Part shown: one piece after another, positions 20,874 through 31,010 of the stretch | Position numbering within the stretch: the first letter of the stretch is position 1 | Layout of the letters: every line of letters begins with the position of its first letter | NCBI GenBank assembly: GCA_030248225.1 | Contig: JASANE010007449.1 | Span: 1-64,000, forward strand | DNA from: Trileptium ribeirensis | Taxonomy: Eukaryota > Nematoda > Enoplea > Enoplida > Thoracostomopsidae | Reading direction: 5' to 3' | DNA: 64,000 bases | Notes under the pieces: generated by a model | Seen by the model: the letters and a program-made list of their open reading frames with translations, nothing else | Told to the model about the DNA's origin: nothing | Databases searched by the model: none | Position numbers and translations under genes: made by a program

Positions 20874-21265
20874 ATCACCCTAAAGCCTCAAACACTATGC
20901 CTTCGCCGATTGCGTCACAATACGAACAAAACGGTGCTCAGGAGCAACGAGAGTCCCAAGTCGCAACAGATACGGGTATTGAATGCCACGACGGTACTAG
21001 AGTTGAAGGAGCAGCAGTCCAAAGCCATGACGATCAGTGCCATCGTTCGGATCTCGATAGCTCATTAATGCCGTTATCGCTACGGGTTCGACGTGTTGGA
21101 CGACGTTTAGCTCAAATTGGTGATGACTTGAATGTGGAGCTGCCACAGCGGCAACGACAACAACGAAATCTTAACCAGATTCGAGATGAAGATCTGCAAC
21201 AAATTGATCATCGCGGAACATTTGATCTTCTGGTGATGCACGCTTTGCTCGACGCTATGGTGCTC
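20874..21265 (+). CDS. BH3-protein gene model, exon 2 with BAK/BIK-like BH3 motif
   Basis: BH3 motifs dock in the groove of BCL-2 family proteins at the mitochondrial or ER outer membrane. The exon encodes VGRRLAQIGDDLNVE at about 21095-21140. It has the core Leu (L-A-Q), the invariant Gly-Asp and hydrophobic residues at the i+3/i+4 spacing, and it closely resembles the BH3 of BAK. The acceptor CTACTTTAG|AT at 20873/20874 follows a pyrimidine-rich run and is in phase 1, matching the donor at 14770. The exon ends at a perfect donor CTC|GTAAGT (21265/21266) in phase 0. The sequence around the motif is Gln/Arg-rich and GC-richer than the introns. I see no BH1/BH2 (NWGR-like) sequence, favouring a BH3-only protein over a BAK homologue. 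If exon 1 is not joined, an ATG at 20897 could start a shorter protein. Confidence 0.6.
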
Positions 21266-21512
21266 GTAAGTTAATTCAGCGTTTATAAAAACAGTGATGT
21301 TGTAAATTATTCACTTATGACTAGAAGAAGTTAGGAAATAGAAACTTCAAAATGGACTCAACAAGCATTTGCTTAACTTCAGACCTATGAGGTACAATAA
21401 ATTACTTTATCCACGCTTGTATAATCGTAATTGCCTTGTCGAAAATCTTTTGTAGTTGATTTTTTCAATTGTATAAATATAAACAAAGCCGGAACATCAT
21501 GTTACTGGATAG

Positions 21513-21641
21513 CTATCTGCGGCGACAGAAAGAACTATTTGTTTGCATCAAAACAACGAAGTAATAGCAGTGGTCATCGCGAGCGCTATGGCACGAAAAA
21601 TAGTAGTTACGCCGTTCTTGATTAGCAGGAATTTATTGTAG
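21513..21641 (+). CDS. BH3-protein gene model, proposed terminal exon with hydrophobic tail
   Basis: A 129-nt frame opening directly after GGATAG (acceptor 21512/21513) continues exon 2 in phase 0 and ends at TAG 21641. Its last part reads NEVIAVVIASAMARKIVV, then TPFLISRNLL-stop. That is a moderately hydrophobic C-terminal segment such as tail-anchored BCL-2 family members carry. The region is GC-richer than its flanks, but the polypyrimidine tract is weak and two other frames are open over parts of it. This exon is therefore the least certain of the three. Confidence 0.35.
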   Translation, partial: LSAATERTICLHQNNEVIAVVIASAMARKIVVTPFLISRNLL

Positions 21642-21726
21642 AAACATAAACTCCTAATGAGAGTGTCATGACAGTCTTTTATAAATACATATAAGACAAT
21701 TTTTGACGGGCGTAAAGCGACAATCA

Positions 21727-21951
21727 TTAAAAATAATGTAACTTAGCAATACCATGGGTATGATCGGCACATATATTTTGTAGCACTGACATTTTGCCCT
21801 GTCGCATTTTGTCAGCGCGTTTATTCCAAACATTGAAAGGGTTTTTAGGGAAGGTTGGAAGGCGACTGTAAGGAAAAGTATCCCGGAAAGGTTTTTCGAT
21901 ACCCAACCCATGAGTGGACACAAGGTCATGAGGCAAAACAAATCTCTAAAG
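21727..21951 (-). CDS. possible exon or fragment of an unrecognised gene
   Basis: Minus-strand open frame after a possible acceptor CTACTTTAG. It encodes VLPHDLVSTHGLGIEKPFRD and then PYSRLPTFPKNPFNVWNKRA. It is Pro/aromatic/basic in composition and does not look random, and it is slightly GC-richer than the surroundings. I do not recognise the family. An overlapping frame gives a hydrophobic peptide instead. Could be an exon, a processed fragment or chance. Confidence 0.25.
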
Positions 21952-22324
21952 TAGTATTACAAGCAGTTATTGTCTCGTTTTAATAATTAATTTTTTAATT
22001 GCGTATTGAGCCCTGCTCCCAATATCGTCTATTTGTCTACGTATAATATGTACGAATTGCTTAAGCAAATGCTGTAAAGCAGGGATACTGTTTTCGCTGG
22101 ATGTTCAAACCGATACTGAAGTTGCTATTAGCTATCCTGCTACGAATCTTTGTGCTTAATGTCAAGTCGTCAATAATTATAATTTGGTTTAATACTATTT
22201 ACATTTACAATTCGTAACGAAGTTTAAATCGTTTAAACTCCATTAGTCTTATTTCAACAGAGCGAGCAGAGTTTTTTCAACTAGCCCAACATTGTACAAA
22301 AAATTGTAATTCAATCTCTGACAA
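21952..22324. other. AT-rich spacer
   Basis: No supported feature between the possible minus-strand exon and repeat copy B. Confidence 0.45.
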
Positions 22325-23065
22325 GATACGACTTAGAGGCTTTTATTTTGGTCAATTGGGGCTCCTCAATATTTTAGGTGATAACTTTTGCCAGAGAAGT
22401 ACCAATAGAAAAACTGTGTTAATCCTCTAGACGACAGCTGCAAGTTATGCGTTTTTCATCAGAGCATTCGCTTTGGATGTATGAGTCAAAGTTTAAGAAT
22501 TAGCCAAAAATTTTCAAAATTTTGACTGCATGTTGGAAGCCGGCGATGACTTTATACGGTTGTTTAATCACTTAATGACCATTTCGTTATTTTAAAAAGC
22601 ATTGAGTATGTCGCTGCCTTTATGGAATGCTACAGGGGCCAGGGACTACTGATGCGAAATTTTTTGTACCAAAAATAACATTAAAAGAATTTTGTTAATT
22701 TTTCATTTTGCTTATATACACTTTGGCCTGAAACGCATAGGTTTTCGTGGTTGCTGAATACGATAAAAGTATTTATCGTGGTGTGGGTCAAGTAGAGGAA
22801 AGTAAGTGTAGATGTCTAAAAATGACTCTTCAAATTACAATTTTTGAAGCTTGTATATAATAAATTTCAAAACTTTAGCCTTTCCTGTCATTGGAAAAAA
22901 TAAAAAGTCTTTCTGTTTTTATATGACCACGACATTGCCATCAGTGCATTGCCCGTGTATTATTGTTAATATTCTGGGATTTCACACGGGATCACGAAGC
23001 TCAAATATGAACCATTCTACAGTCTCTGAGTGCAGATTAGCTCCACTGCTTTCCCTTCCTCTCGG
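22325..23065 (+). repeat. old dispersed direct repeat, copy B (downstream of BH3 gene)
   Basis: Counterpart of 13085-13825 in the same orientation, 9.2 kb away, with landmarks in the same order. The two copies bracket the BH3 gene model. They may be flanking regions of an ancient tandem gene duplication or two copies of one transposable element. Confidence 0.6.
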
Positions 23066-23666
23066 TGTGGGAGTAACCGGCACAGTTGATAACTGTTACC
23101 ATATTATGATACCGATACCTCGTTGGCAAATACAGTCGCCTCACCCAATATTTCCAGAAAAATTAGTTTTAAAATTAGTACATATAGTGCACCTTGTTTC
23201 CGTCATATTTTTGAACACGGAAATCTTTTGAGCCTTTATTATTGCTCATAACAGCTAAAATGAAAATATTAACCCTACATGGAGAAATAGACTGCAATTT
23301 TAGTTGTCTCGTATAATTTAGCATGGCCGTGAAGCATGCCTTTCTACAGTCATTGAGTGCAGATAAGCTCCACTGCTTTCCCTTACTCTCGGTGTGGGAG
23401 TAACCAGCACAGTTGATAACTGTTGCCATATTACGTTACCGATACCTCGTTGGCAAATACAGTCACCACACCCAATATTTCCAAAAAAAATTACTTTTAA
23501 AATTAGTACATATAGTGCACCTTGTTTCCGTCATATTTTTGAACACGGAAATCTTTTGAGCCTTTATTATTGCTCATAACAGCTAAAATGAAAATGTGAG
23601 CCCTACGTGGAGAAATAGACTACAATTTTAGTTGTCTCGTATAATTTAGCATGGACGTGATTTTAA
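23013..23666. repeat. tandem duplication, two copies of about 327 bp
   Basis: Copies starting TCTACAGTC at 23016 and 23343 run colinearly through CTCGGTGTGGGAGTAACC, CCGATACCTCGTTGGCAAAT, CACCTTGTTTCCGTCATAT and ATTTAGCATGG with few differences. It starts inside repeat copy B. Short frames in it are not convincing genes. Confidence 0.9.
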
Positions 23667-26600
23667 TTTCGTTGCTTACCTTTCTTTACATTTTTAGCTC
23701 TCGCCTTATAACGGATAATAGAGGTAAGCATTTTGACTCACTGCCTGGCTCGGCTCATTACTGTGTACACATGAAATACTTCTATGTGTTGTGCCGTTTG
23801 CCACACACCGGATTGTAGCACTTCGAAATAGCCTTTTCAGTTCAAGAATAAGCCAAAAATGAATAAGGTCGATGTCGCCTTGACGTTGGATAGAACAAAG
23901 AACTTCAAGTATTGACATCGGATATTCTGGGTTTTCCGTAAATTTTCATCCATTGATTAACGTGTGACCTGTTCAAACACATTTGATGTTTCTAGTACTT
24001 CGCTGATACCCGTTTTATGATGTATTTCAAAAATACTGGGTCTGTTTCGAGAAAGATGAGTCGCGGTCATTTCATGTTTATTTTTATATTTTTAAGCCGC
24101 CTGCTAAATCAGCCCGACGTCACTCGACACTGATCAATGCAAATCTAACATAGGCAATGTTATATCAACACTCAGTTCAATACTAGCAGTTAATCAGTAC
24201 TTTATATACTATTAAATACTAGCTGTCAAGGGCAGGATTTTACAGACTCTGAAAATGTGACTCCGTGAAATAATATTCTAGTTGTGTGAATTTTATCAGC
24301 GGCTTGTTAGGCTTTGATCCAGCGGCTTGGCTGGATAAACCGATACCCGATTACGGCAAAAAAAATTGACACGTCGTCTCTTCTTCTAAAGACTAAACCT
24401 GGGCAGAATAATCCACGTGTTATTGCTATTGTTGTTAGTGTTACTAGCATGCTATATGATACTGTTCTATTATACATACGACTGTGTAATATTAGAGTTC
24501 CTATATATTTTTTCGGTTGCTATATATCTACATTATTGTTTCAGGGTTTAATGAGATTCATTGGTTGGATATCGCCGAACTCAAGCTGATGCCAAATGCA
24601 AGACCGAATATATGGTGGGGTGCGTATAACAGCACAAAAACTAAGACTTCTTATCTTATTCTTTGTAAATACGTTTTCTTTGACCGCAGCATTTCGCGAT
24701 AATTTAGCTGCATTTTTTAGTAACATACAAAGGCGTGACCAGAGCACGAAGGCGGGTCTGAAGTGCTCAATTTATGTGCGAAGCAACAGTTTTCTTAATC
24801 AACTGTCACGTATTCTGTGTACATTTGTACTATATAACTCACGCTCACTTCATCACTTTTCAGCCGAGGTGTTGTACTATTTTCCGGACCCCACCCCCTC
24901 CTATTCGACTTCACCTCGTGGTCACGCCTACGGTAAGAGACAGAATGCAAGTTCTTGTAATTCGTCTTCTCTTTTGCAACATAAACAATATTCTAAGGAA
25001 AAATTATTACGGGTTTAACACAGTAATTACAAGTTGAAATTTATCAGTTTTTTAAAAAATGATTTGATACCTCATAAACCTTTGCGCAAAAAAAATTAAA
25101 ATGACCCTGGCAACCATCCTATTTTGTATTTTTGGATAAAATTTGTTAATGCTTTTTGGTCAATTTAAATTCGGCGTAAAACTGTTGGCGAACGCAGCGC
25201 TCGTGATTGAAATCTAACCATTTTGTGTTCGCGAAAATTGAAGTAAAATTACACAAATGTTTGAGAACAAAAATTTGTCGATTTGATTGTGACGTCACGT
25301 TTGCATTAAATTTGTTCGGGAGCACTGTATAATCCAAATTTAAATGATAATACATTAGGGTACAGAATTTCTGCAAACTGAAATCGCCAAAATTCTGTTC
25401 GAACACGCGGTCTGATTTCTGGCACTTGAATTTAATTTTGCCAATTTTCGGTTGGCGAAAAACCGAATGTAATTAAGCCTCTTTTCGTAACACGGTTTTG
25501 CGATTCGATATCGGTCATGACAGAATAGAATGTTTGGCGGGGTCACCTTAAGTTTACTCCCGCATGTGACACCAATGAGTGTCTGGTCGAGTTTTAAAAT
25601 CATGCTAAAATTGCTACTAAACTGAAAATTCAGCAAGCGGAAAATTGTTTTGTAGAGCTGATGTAAAGCTGACTAAAATTAAGCTGGTGACCTAGTTGGT
25701 CTAAATGACATACGGACACTTTTTGGTTGAGTAAGTTGGCGTCTGTAGGCGATGAGTGGCTCGAAAAGAAAATGATGAAAGGGCTAATACAGAAAAAAGG
25801 AAAAGCTCTTCCCTGTTTCCCCAGCGCTAGCTCTAAAGGTTATTAGCAGTACAATTATTCATATCTGGCCGTGAATAATTTTTTCCAATGGACAAATCCG
25901 CATAAGCGTAGGAACCAGATTCAATAATGCCTGAATACTGGAGTTTGATACAGTTTCCGGCTACTATACTGTGACAGAGAATACATATTTGATAATATGT
26001 TCGCTAGTAGCGTATATATTGTGTGAATACATATTGTAAATTTTTATTGTATTTTCTCTTGGCTGTGGATTTTTAGACGGCAACAAATTGTGATTATTTC
26101 ACATTTTAGTTTTTAAGCCTTGATTTATATTTTATAAGTAACCACTATAACTGTAACAAAACTCGTTGTTTGCGCACATTAGCGCCGGCATTGCTCCGCT
26201 ATTAATAATAGTTTAATTGATCACTCATGTATCAGTTCGATGAAATTTATTTTAATAAGTTTTTCCAGTTGCTATTATTTTTGTCGTTAATCTTGTTTTG
26301 CTCGGAATAAACGGCCTTGCGAACACATAAACGGAGTATGATATCTGAATTTAAGAACCACTAACCTACATTTTACACCATTTCTTGTATTATTTTTTCT
26401 CTGCAAACTTGAATTTTTCCTGACAGATAGAAATGTTAGTCGTAAAAATATTCAGAGATTATATTTGTGAAGTTCGGTAAGCCTTTGGAGACTGGCCGTT
26501 ATGTGCTGGTTGAAGTACATCTCAAGAGAGAACCTTAAACTATACCTTTGTGCGTACAATGCAGAAATGTGGAAGAATCATTAGTTGTATACATTTAGAT

Positions 26601-27577
26601 ATAGACATAGGGAAAGCTACATGCGTCGTGGTCAACGATCTCACCCATGACTATTACGCCATAACAGTAACACCTAATTCAGATATCTGATGATTTTTGT
26701 TGCCTTCGTCTTTAGTATTATTTGGCGGAATTGTATGTTATAGATAAAATTTTTGTGTGCTGCCTCATTTTGTGCTCATGGTATGATTCTCTTCCTGTTT
26801 GTAATTCAAAGTTCTGTCAAAACAACCCAATGGGCATAGTAAAGCGTCTAATGCTAATGTTAATTATACAACACTGCAAATTTGATAATTTTGTTTGTCT
26901 GGATACATTATGGGCCACCTCAAATGTTATCGTGTGAAAAATCTCAGTTCCTTTGTGACGCACCTCTGCTACCAAAATGTCAGACTCAAGAGATACTGAG
27001 AAGAGATTCTGTCTAAAATAAAAAATATTTTTCTTGAATATGCCTCGTCGATATAGCCTTTTGTATTTTTATAGAAAATTGCTTCGCCGCTACTGATGTT
27101 TCAGTCAAATTAATCCTAAAATTAATTTGAAATTGATATTCGACACTTTGAGGTATCGTTATTTTAGCAGAACTAAATCGAAATCAATAATACTTCTTGA
27201 AAAAATGCTTAAATTCGATATATCATCGTGGTTTTGTCCATGTGCACATTGAAGGACACTAGTTAAGTAATTTCAAGATTATTTTGCAGCGTAATACAAG
27301 TTGTCTTTCTTTAACACATTCATCGTCACTAATATTAATTGACTATGACAGCCACAGAAAAGATAAATAGGTGTCGGAGAAACAATGAAAATTTATTCAA
27401 AAACAGTGATGTGGTTCGTTATATCGTTATTCGTTAACAGTGTTATGCAAGTTGTACGTGGACGTAACTTCAACATAATAGGTAGGTTATTTAGATTTTC
27501 CAGCCAGGTAAAATGACAATGGTGTAATTTTAACACCTTTATCAACAAAAGGGTGTCGACAAATGTAATATTGTTAC
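23667..27577. other. AT-rich sequence without supported genes
   Basis: Overlapping open frames at 24517-25037 start near a possible acceptor TTTCAG (24545), but no frame is continuous to the possible donor CTACG|GTAAGA at 24933. I left them uncalled. Confidence 0.4.
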
Positions 27578-27850
27578 ATAATAATAATATAAACATTTAT
27601 ATAGCGCCCTTTTCGCCGAAGCGTTGCAAAGGCGCTGACACAAAATATTACAGGAAACACAGACATTACATTCGTACACGTAGACAAAACATGACTGAAA
27701 GAGTATACACGTAAACAGACATTGATAACATTGGGAAACATTTTAGAGATTATTTTTTAATATACAATTTTATACAAAACACTGAATAAACAGTCAAGTC
27801 CTAGGGAATAAGTGCATTTTAAGCCTACATTTGAACATACAACATACATA
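27578..27850 (-). mobile_element. L2-like retrotransposon 3'-UTR copy (5'-truncated)
   Basis: Nearly identical to 52930-53215 and in the same minus orientation. It holds only the 3' UTR, the terminal hairpin (27603-27636) and an (ATT)n-type tail at 27579-27595. Confidence 0.85.
27603..27636 (-). ncRNA. L2-like 3'-terminal RNA hairpin with UUCG loop
   Basis: On the element strand the outer stem AGCGCC-UUU pairs with AAA-GGGCGCU around an inner CGC-UUCG-GCG tetraloop. The same structure occurs at 52955-52988. A sequence-diverged version (GCGC-UUUU ... AAAA-GGCGC, inner GGC-UUUU-GCC) occurs at 60179-60210. Probably the template end recognised by the reverse transcriptase. It is a feature of the element RNA, not a separate gene. 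Confidence 0.6.
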
Positions 27851-27983
27851 CAAACCTACATACAACTATGTTATCTAGACCAAGTATTTCCGTACCGAAT
27901 GCCAATTGCTTTTCTTGAATACTAAGAGGAACGATAGAGGAACGATTATACTTTTTAGGTAACTTAAGTTAAAAAACCAGTTT

Positions 27984-28161
27984 TTATCAGTTGTATGGGG
28001 CTCTATGCCCTTTCTGATCTTATCTATTTATTTACCACATGTATTTTTGTATAACAGGATCTTTTTATGTTCTATATCTCACATGGACAGCAATGACTAT
28101 GGACAATGCATAACAGTTCTGTGTGAGAAGGCTAGCTTGACCGGTAATAAACTATGTTGTT
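27984..28161 (+). mobile_element. CR1-like 3'-UTR solo copy
   Basis: Matches 19600-19783 of the intact CR1 element almost base for base (CTCTATGCCCTTTCTGATCT ... GGACAATGCATAACAGTTCT ... ACCGGTAATAAACTATGTTG). It is a very young 5'-truncated insertion of the same subfamily. Confidence 0.9.
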
Positions 28162-29560
28162 AAATCATTCTTCATCAGTTAATATTTATGTTTCAATTTG
28201 AAGTTTTGTGTATTCCATATGTCGTGGAGCTTTACAGTAATGGCACAGCATAAATTTCGTCTAACACTTTCCTTTGTATTGATGATTATACCCGCGAGTT
28301 GGGCCCAGTGTAACTTTTAATGGCGGAAGTGAAATGCATGATACGCTGTTCTCGATACATTAAGTCCCAGCGGTACTCTAAGCGCCATGTTTTACATAAG
28401 GGTAAGTTGGGGCGGTGGGCTACCCTCTACTGAACTCCCGTACTAAACTGCTCTTTTAGTAGCGATATAAGGTCCAGCCTTAAGGATTACAAAGGCCCAA
28501 ATTGGGATGTTGTGTTGACAGTTTTTGCGTATAGGTTTGGTTTGCTCGGTGTGCTCGGTTTTGTTTATGGTTAATGGTTAGTGTAATGTACTATATATGC
28601 ATTGGGCAGTTTATGACCTGAACAAATTTATCGCCTGTAGCTGTTCAAATTGCGTATACTACAAACATTTGCTATTCGAAGATCTGCCATTACTAAGTAC
28701 TGAGTTTATACACTAATACTGGACCAAATTAGACTTTTATGCGAGTCTATTTAGCTTACAGATTTAATGCCATCGTTTCTTTAAGCCTGAACTTCGGAAT
28801 AAGGCTGATAGCTTATTCATGAGGACAAACTGGCCTAAACATGGTGAAAGAACTCAGCCCATACAGTTACAATGCAGAAACGTGATGACCTTATAATGAA
28901 ATGTAGTACGTGATGGCTTTATAAATTGTGGATACGGCAATGATTGCGTCTAATACGTGGCAATCAAAAATGCTCAAATGAGATGCTTGCCTTCACCGCG
29001 ATTATTCCTCAAATGAAGCTTTTGGGGTATTCGACCTAAGGGGATAACCCATACCCACCGTATGGACACCTATACTTTATACAACCAGCTGTATATCGGC
29101 CATGGAACCGAATACATAAATTCTAACAAGCTTTAGTACAATTTGTATTTTCACAATGCTGATAACTAGTTGTTTTTGTTTCAGTATGTTTAATGTTTCT
29201 TACTTATTCGATGTTTTTCTAAAGTTATCGTTCGTAAAATTAGTTACCTTATAGCATCAAACATATTACCTTACTCTGACTGACACTTGTAGTATAGCCC
29301 ACAGTATGTATATAGTGTTTTTGCTGTCAGTGTTCACGTTTTGCACCACGTTTGTCACAATTTTGTTCTGTTGTACGACTTATTGTAGTGTGTATGCACG
29401 AGTTCTATACATGTAACTAATACATTTGATAGGTCAGATTTAATATTGTATTGCATAACTAGAAAAGTACTAACTGTTTCATAGGGATTAGTCAATTTTG
29501 AATAGACAGATTCTGGAAATATTTTTTGTTCGTTTGAATTGAAAATCGAATACGTAATCA
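28162..29560. other. AT-rich sequence without recognised features
   Basis: Only short frames are present. No repeat or RNA gene supported. Confidence 0.45.
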
Positions 29561-29607
29561 GGTAATGTAGGTACAAATTTTGGATCATGTCAGGTTCCGC
29601 AATAATG

Positions 29608-29768
29608 ACAGTAGGGAAAATCTTAGCACAAGTACCTTAGTGCCAATGATACCAAGTACTCAAGTACCAAGTTGGAACGCACTACCGGAGAAGCGCTTTT
29701 GGACAGCGCGTGCGACGCCTCAGAGTGAAATACTGTATCCGTCACTGGATGTTATCGACAATCGATAG
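29608..29768 (+). CDS. possible terminal exon of an unrecognised host gene
   Basis: An open, GC-richer frame follows CATGTCAG|G (a possible acceptor at 29593) and encodes SRENLSTSTLVPMIPSTQVP, then SWNALPEKRFWTARATPQSE, and ends DVIDNR-stop at TAG 29768. Composition differs from the surrounding AT-rich DNA. No family recognised; chance is possible. Confidence 0.3.
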
Positions 29769-30075
29769 TAATAGGTAAAAATTGAACGTTCTGACTGGGC
29801 TATAGCTAAGTCTGAGGCTTAGAAAAAGGAAACGTTTGCTGTATTACCCAAGGGGCGTTAGACATTAGTTCGCTATTTTGTGAAAAAAACGGATTTTTTC
29901 ACATTCTCCGTCTAACGCCACTTTTTAGCTATTTTACGATAAAACAATCATAGTTACTATTTAGCGATATGTCTGATCGCTGAAACATGAATTCAATTTG
30001 CATACATACATTGTTGTTATTAACTTCACAAGTGCTTGTATCGTAATATAGCATTTATGTTGTTTTTGCTTGTAG

Positions 30076-30224
30076 CAGTGTTAGGCACCGACCGAAAAAG
30101 CCGGTGGCCGGCCGGCGTTCCTTCACCAAATCCCCCGTCTTTCGGCCGGTTAGTTTCCCAGCCGGCTTTTTTAAAATTTCACGGCCGGTTGGCCAACGAA
30201 ACATCCGGCTGGTGCCGAACACTA
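30076..30224. mobile_element. GC-rich hAT-type MITE
   Basis: The left end reads CAGTGTTAGGCACCGACC and the right end, reverse-complemented, reads TAGTGTTCGGCACCAGCC. The core is rich in GGCCGG/CCGGC, in sharp contrast with the AT-rich flanks. The 5' CAGTG motif is typical of hAT elements. No clear 8-bp target duplication. Confidence 0.65.
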
Positions 30225-30872
30225 CTAATGCTCATCCGAAGCCTAAGTCTTTAACACGCAAATGGATTACACTGATTTCGACTCAGGTCGTCAATGCGGT
30301 TCGAATGGTATTTAGAAATAGATTATTGTTTGATTATCATGCAATCATAAGTTTATACTTTGGAGATTATAGTGTATTGGTGTAGTAATGCATATGTTTT
30401 AGAAACAGATAAAATTGGCTTGACGACAGGAATGTGGTCATGTTTGGACGCTTGTATTTTTTCATTATACAGCGTGCGTAAGTATCATAGACAGTGGATA
30501 TAAACCGGGAAGTATATCAGGATACTTTTGAATGCGACCGCTGTTAAAAAGTCTCGGGTCTTATATCATTTACGCAACCAAAACGCAAATAAAGTGGCAT
30601 AGAGCTATTATATCTGATTTACGCTTATTCCATAAGTATTACAGGCCACAATAAGCTACGGTCGCTATAGGCGTCGTTCTAAAATGTAAGCTGTTTGCGG
30701 GGCTGTTTTGCGTAGATTAAGTATTTGTTGTTACACTGTAATAAGAACTGAATCTTAAATAGCATTTTGGTTTTGCATGTAACTGAGTAGTAGATGAATG
30801 CAATTTCGAGCATAATAAGCACGGAAAATATTAATTTTTTAAACAGTTATACATGAAAATTAATCTTGGAGA

Positions 30873-31010
30873 GGTCCGCCAGCCGTACTGTCGGAAAAGC
30901 CGCTGGCCGGTCGTTTATCAGAGCGGCTTTCTCTCCGGCCACCTAGCCAGCCGGCCGTTTTTCCCGCGGCCACCCGTCCAACGAAACGTCCCGCCGGTGC
31001 CCAACACTAG
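30873..31010. mobile_element. second, diverged copy of the same GC-rich MITE
   Basis: Shares AAAAGCCG(G/C)TGGCCGG, CAGCCGGC, CCAACGAAAC and GGTGCCNAACACTA with the copy at 30076. Its left terminus is decayed. Confidence 0.6.

Noticed and set aside
24517..25037. Three overlapping plus-strand frames after a possible acceptor TTTCAG
   Set aside because: No single frame is continuous from the acceptor to the possible donor at 24933, and none shows a recognisable motif.
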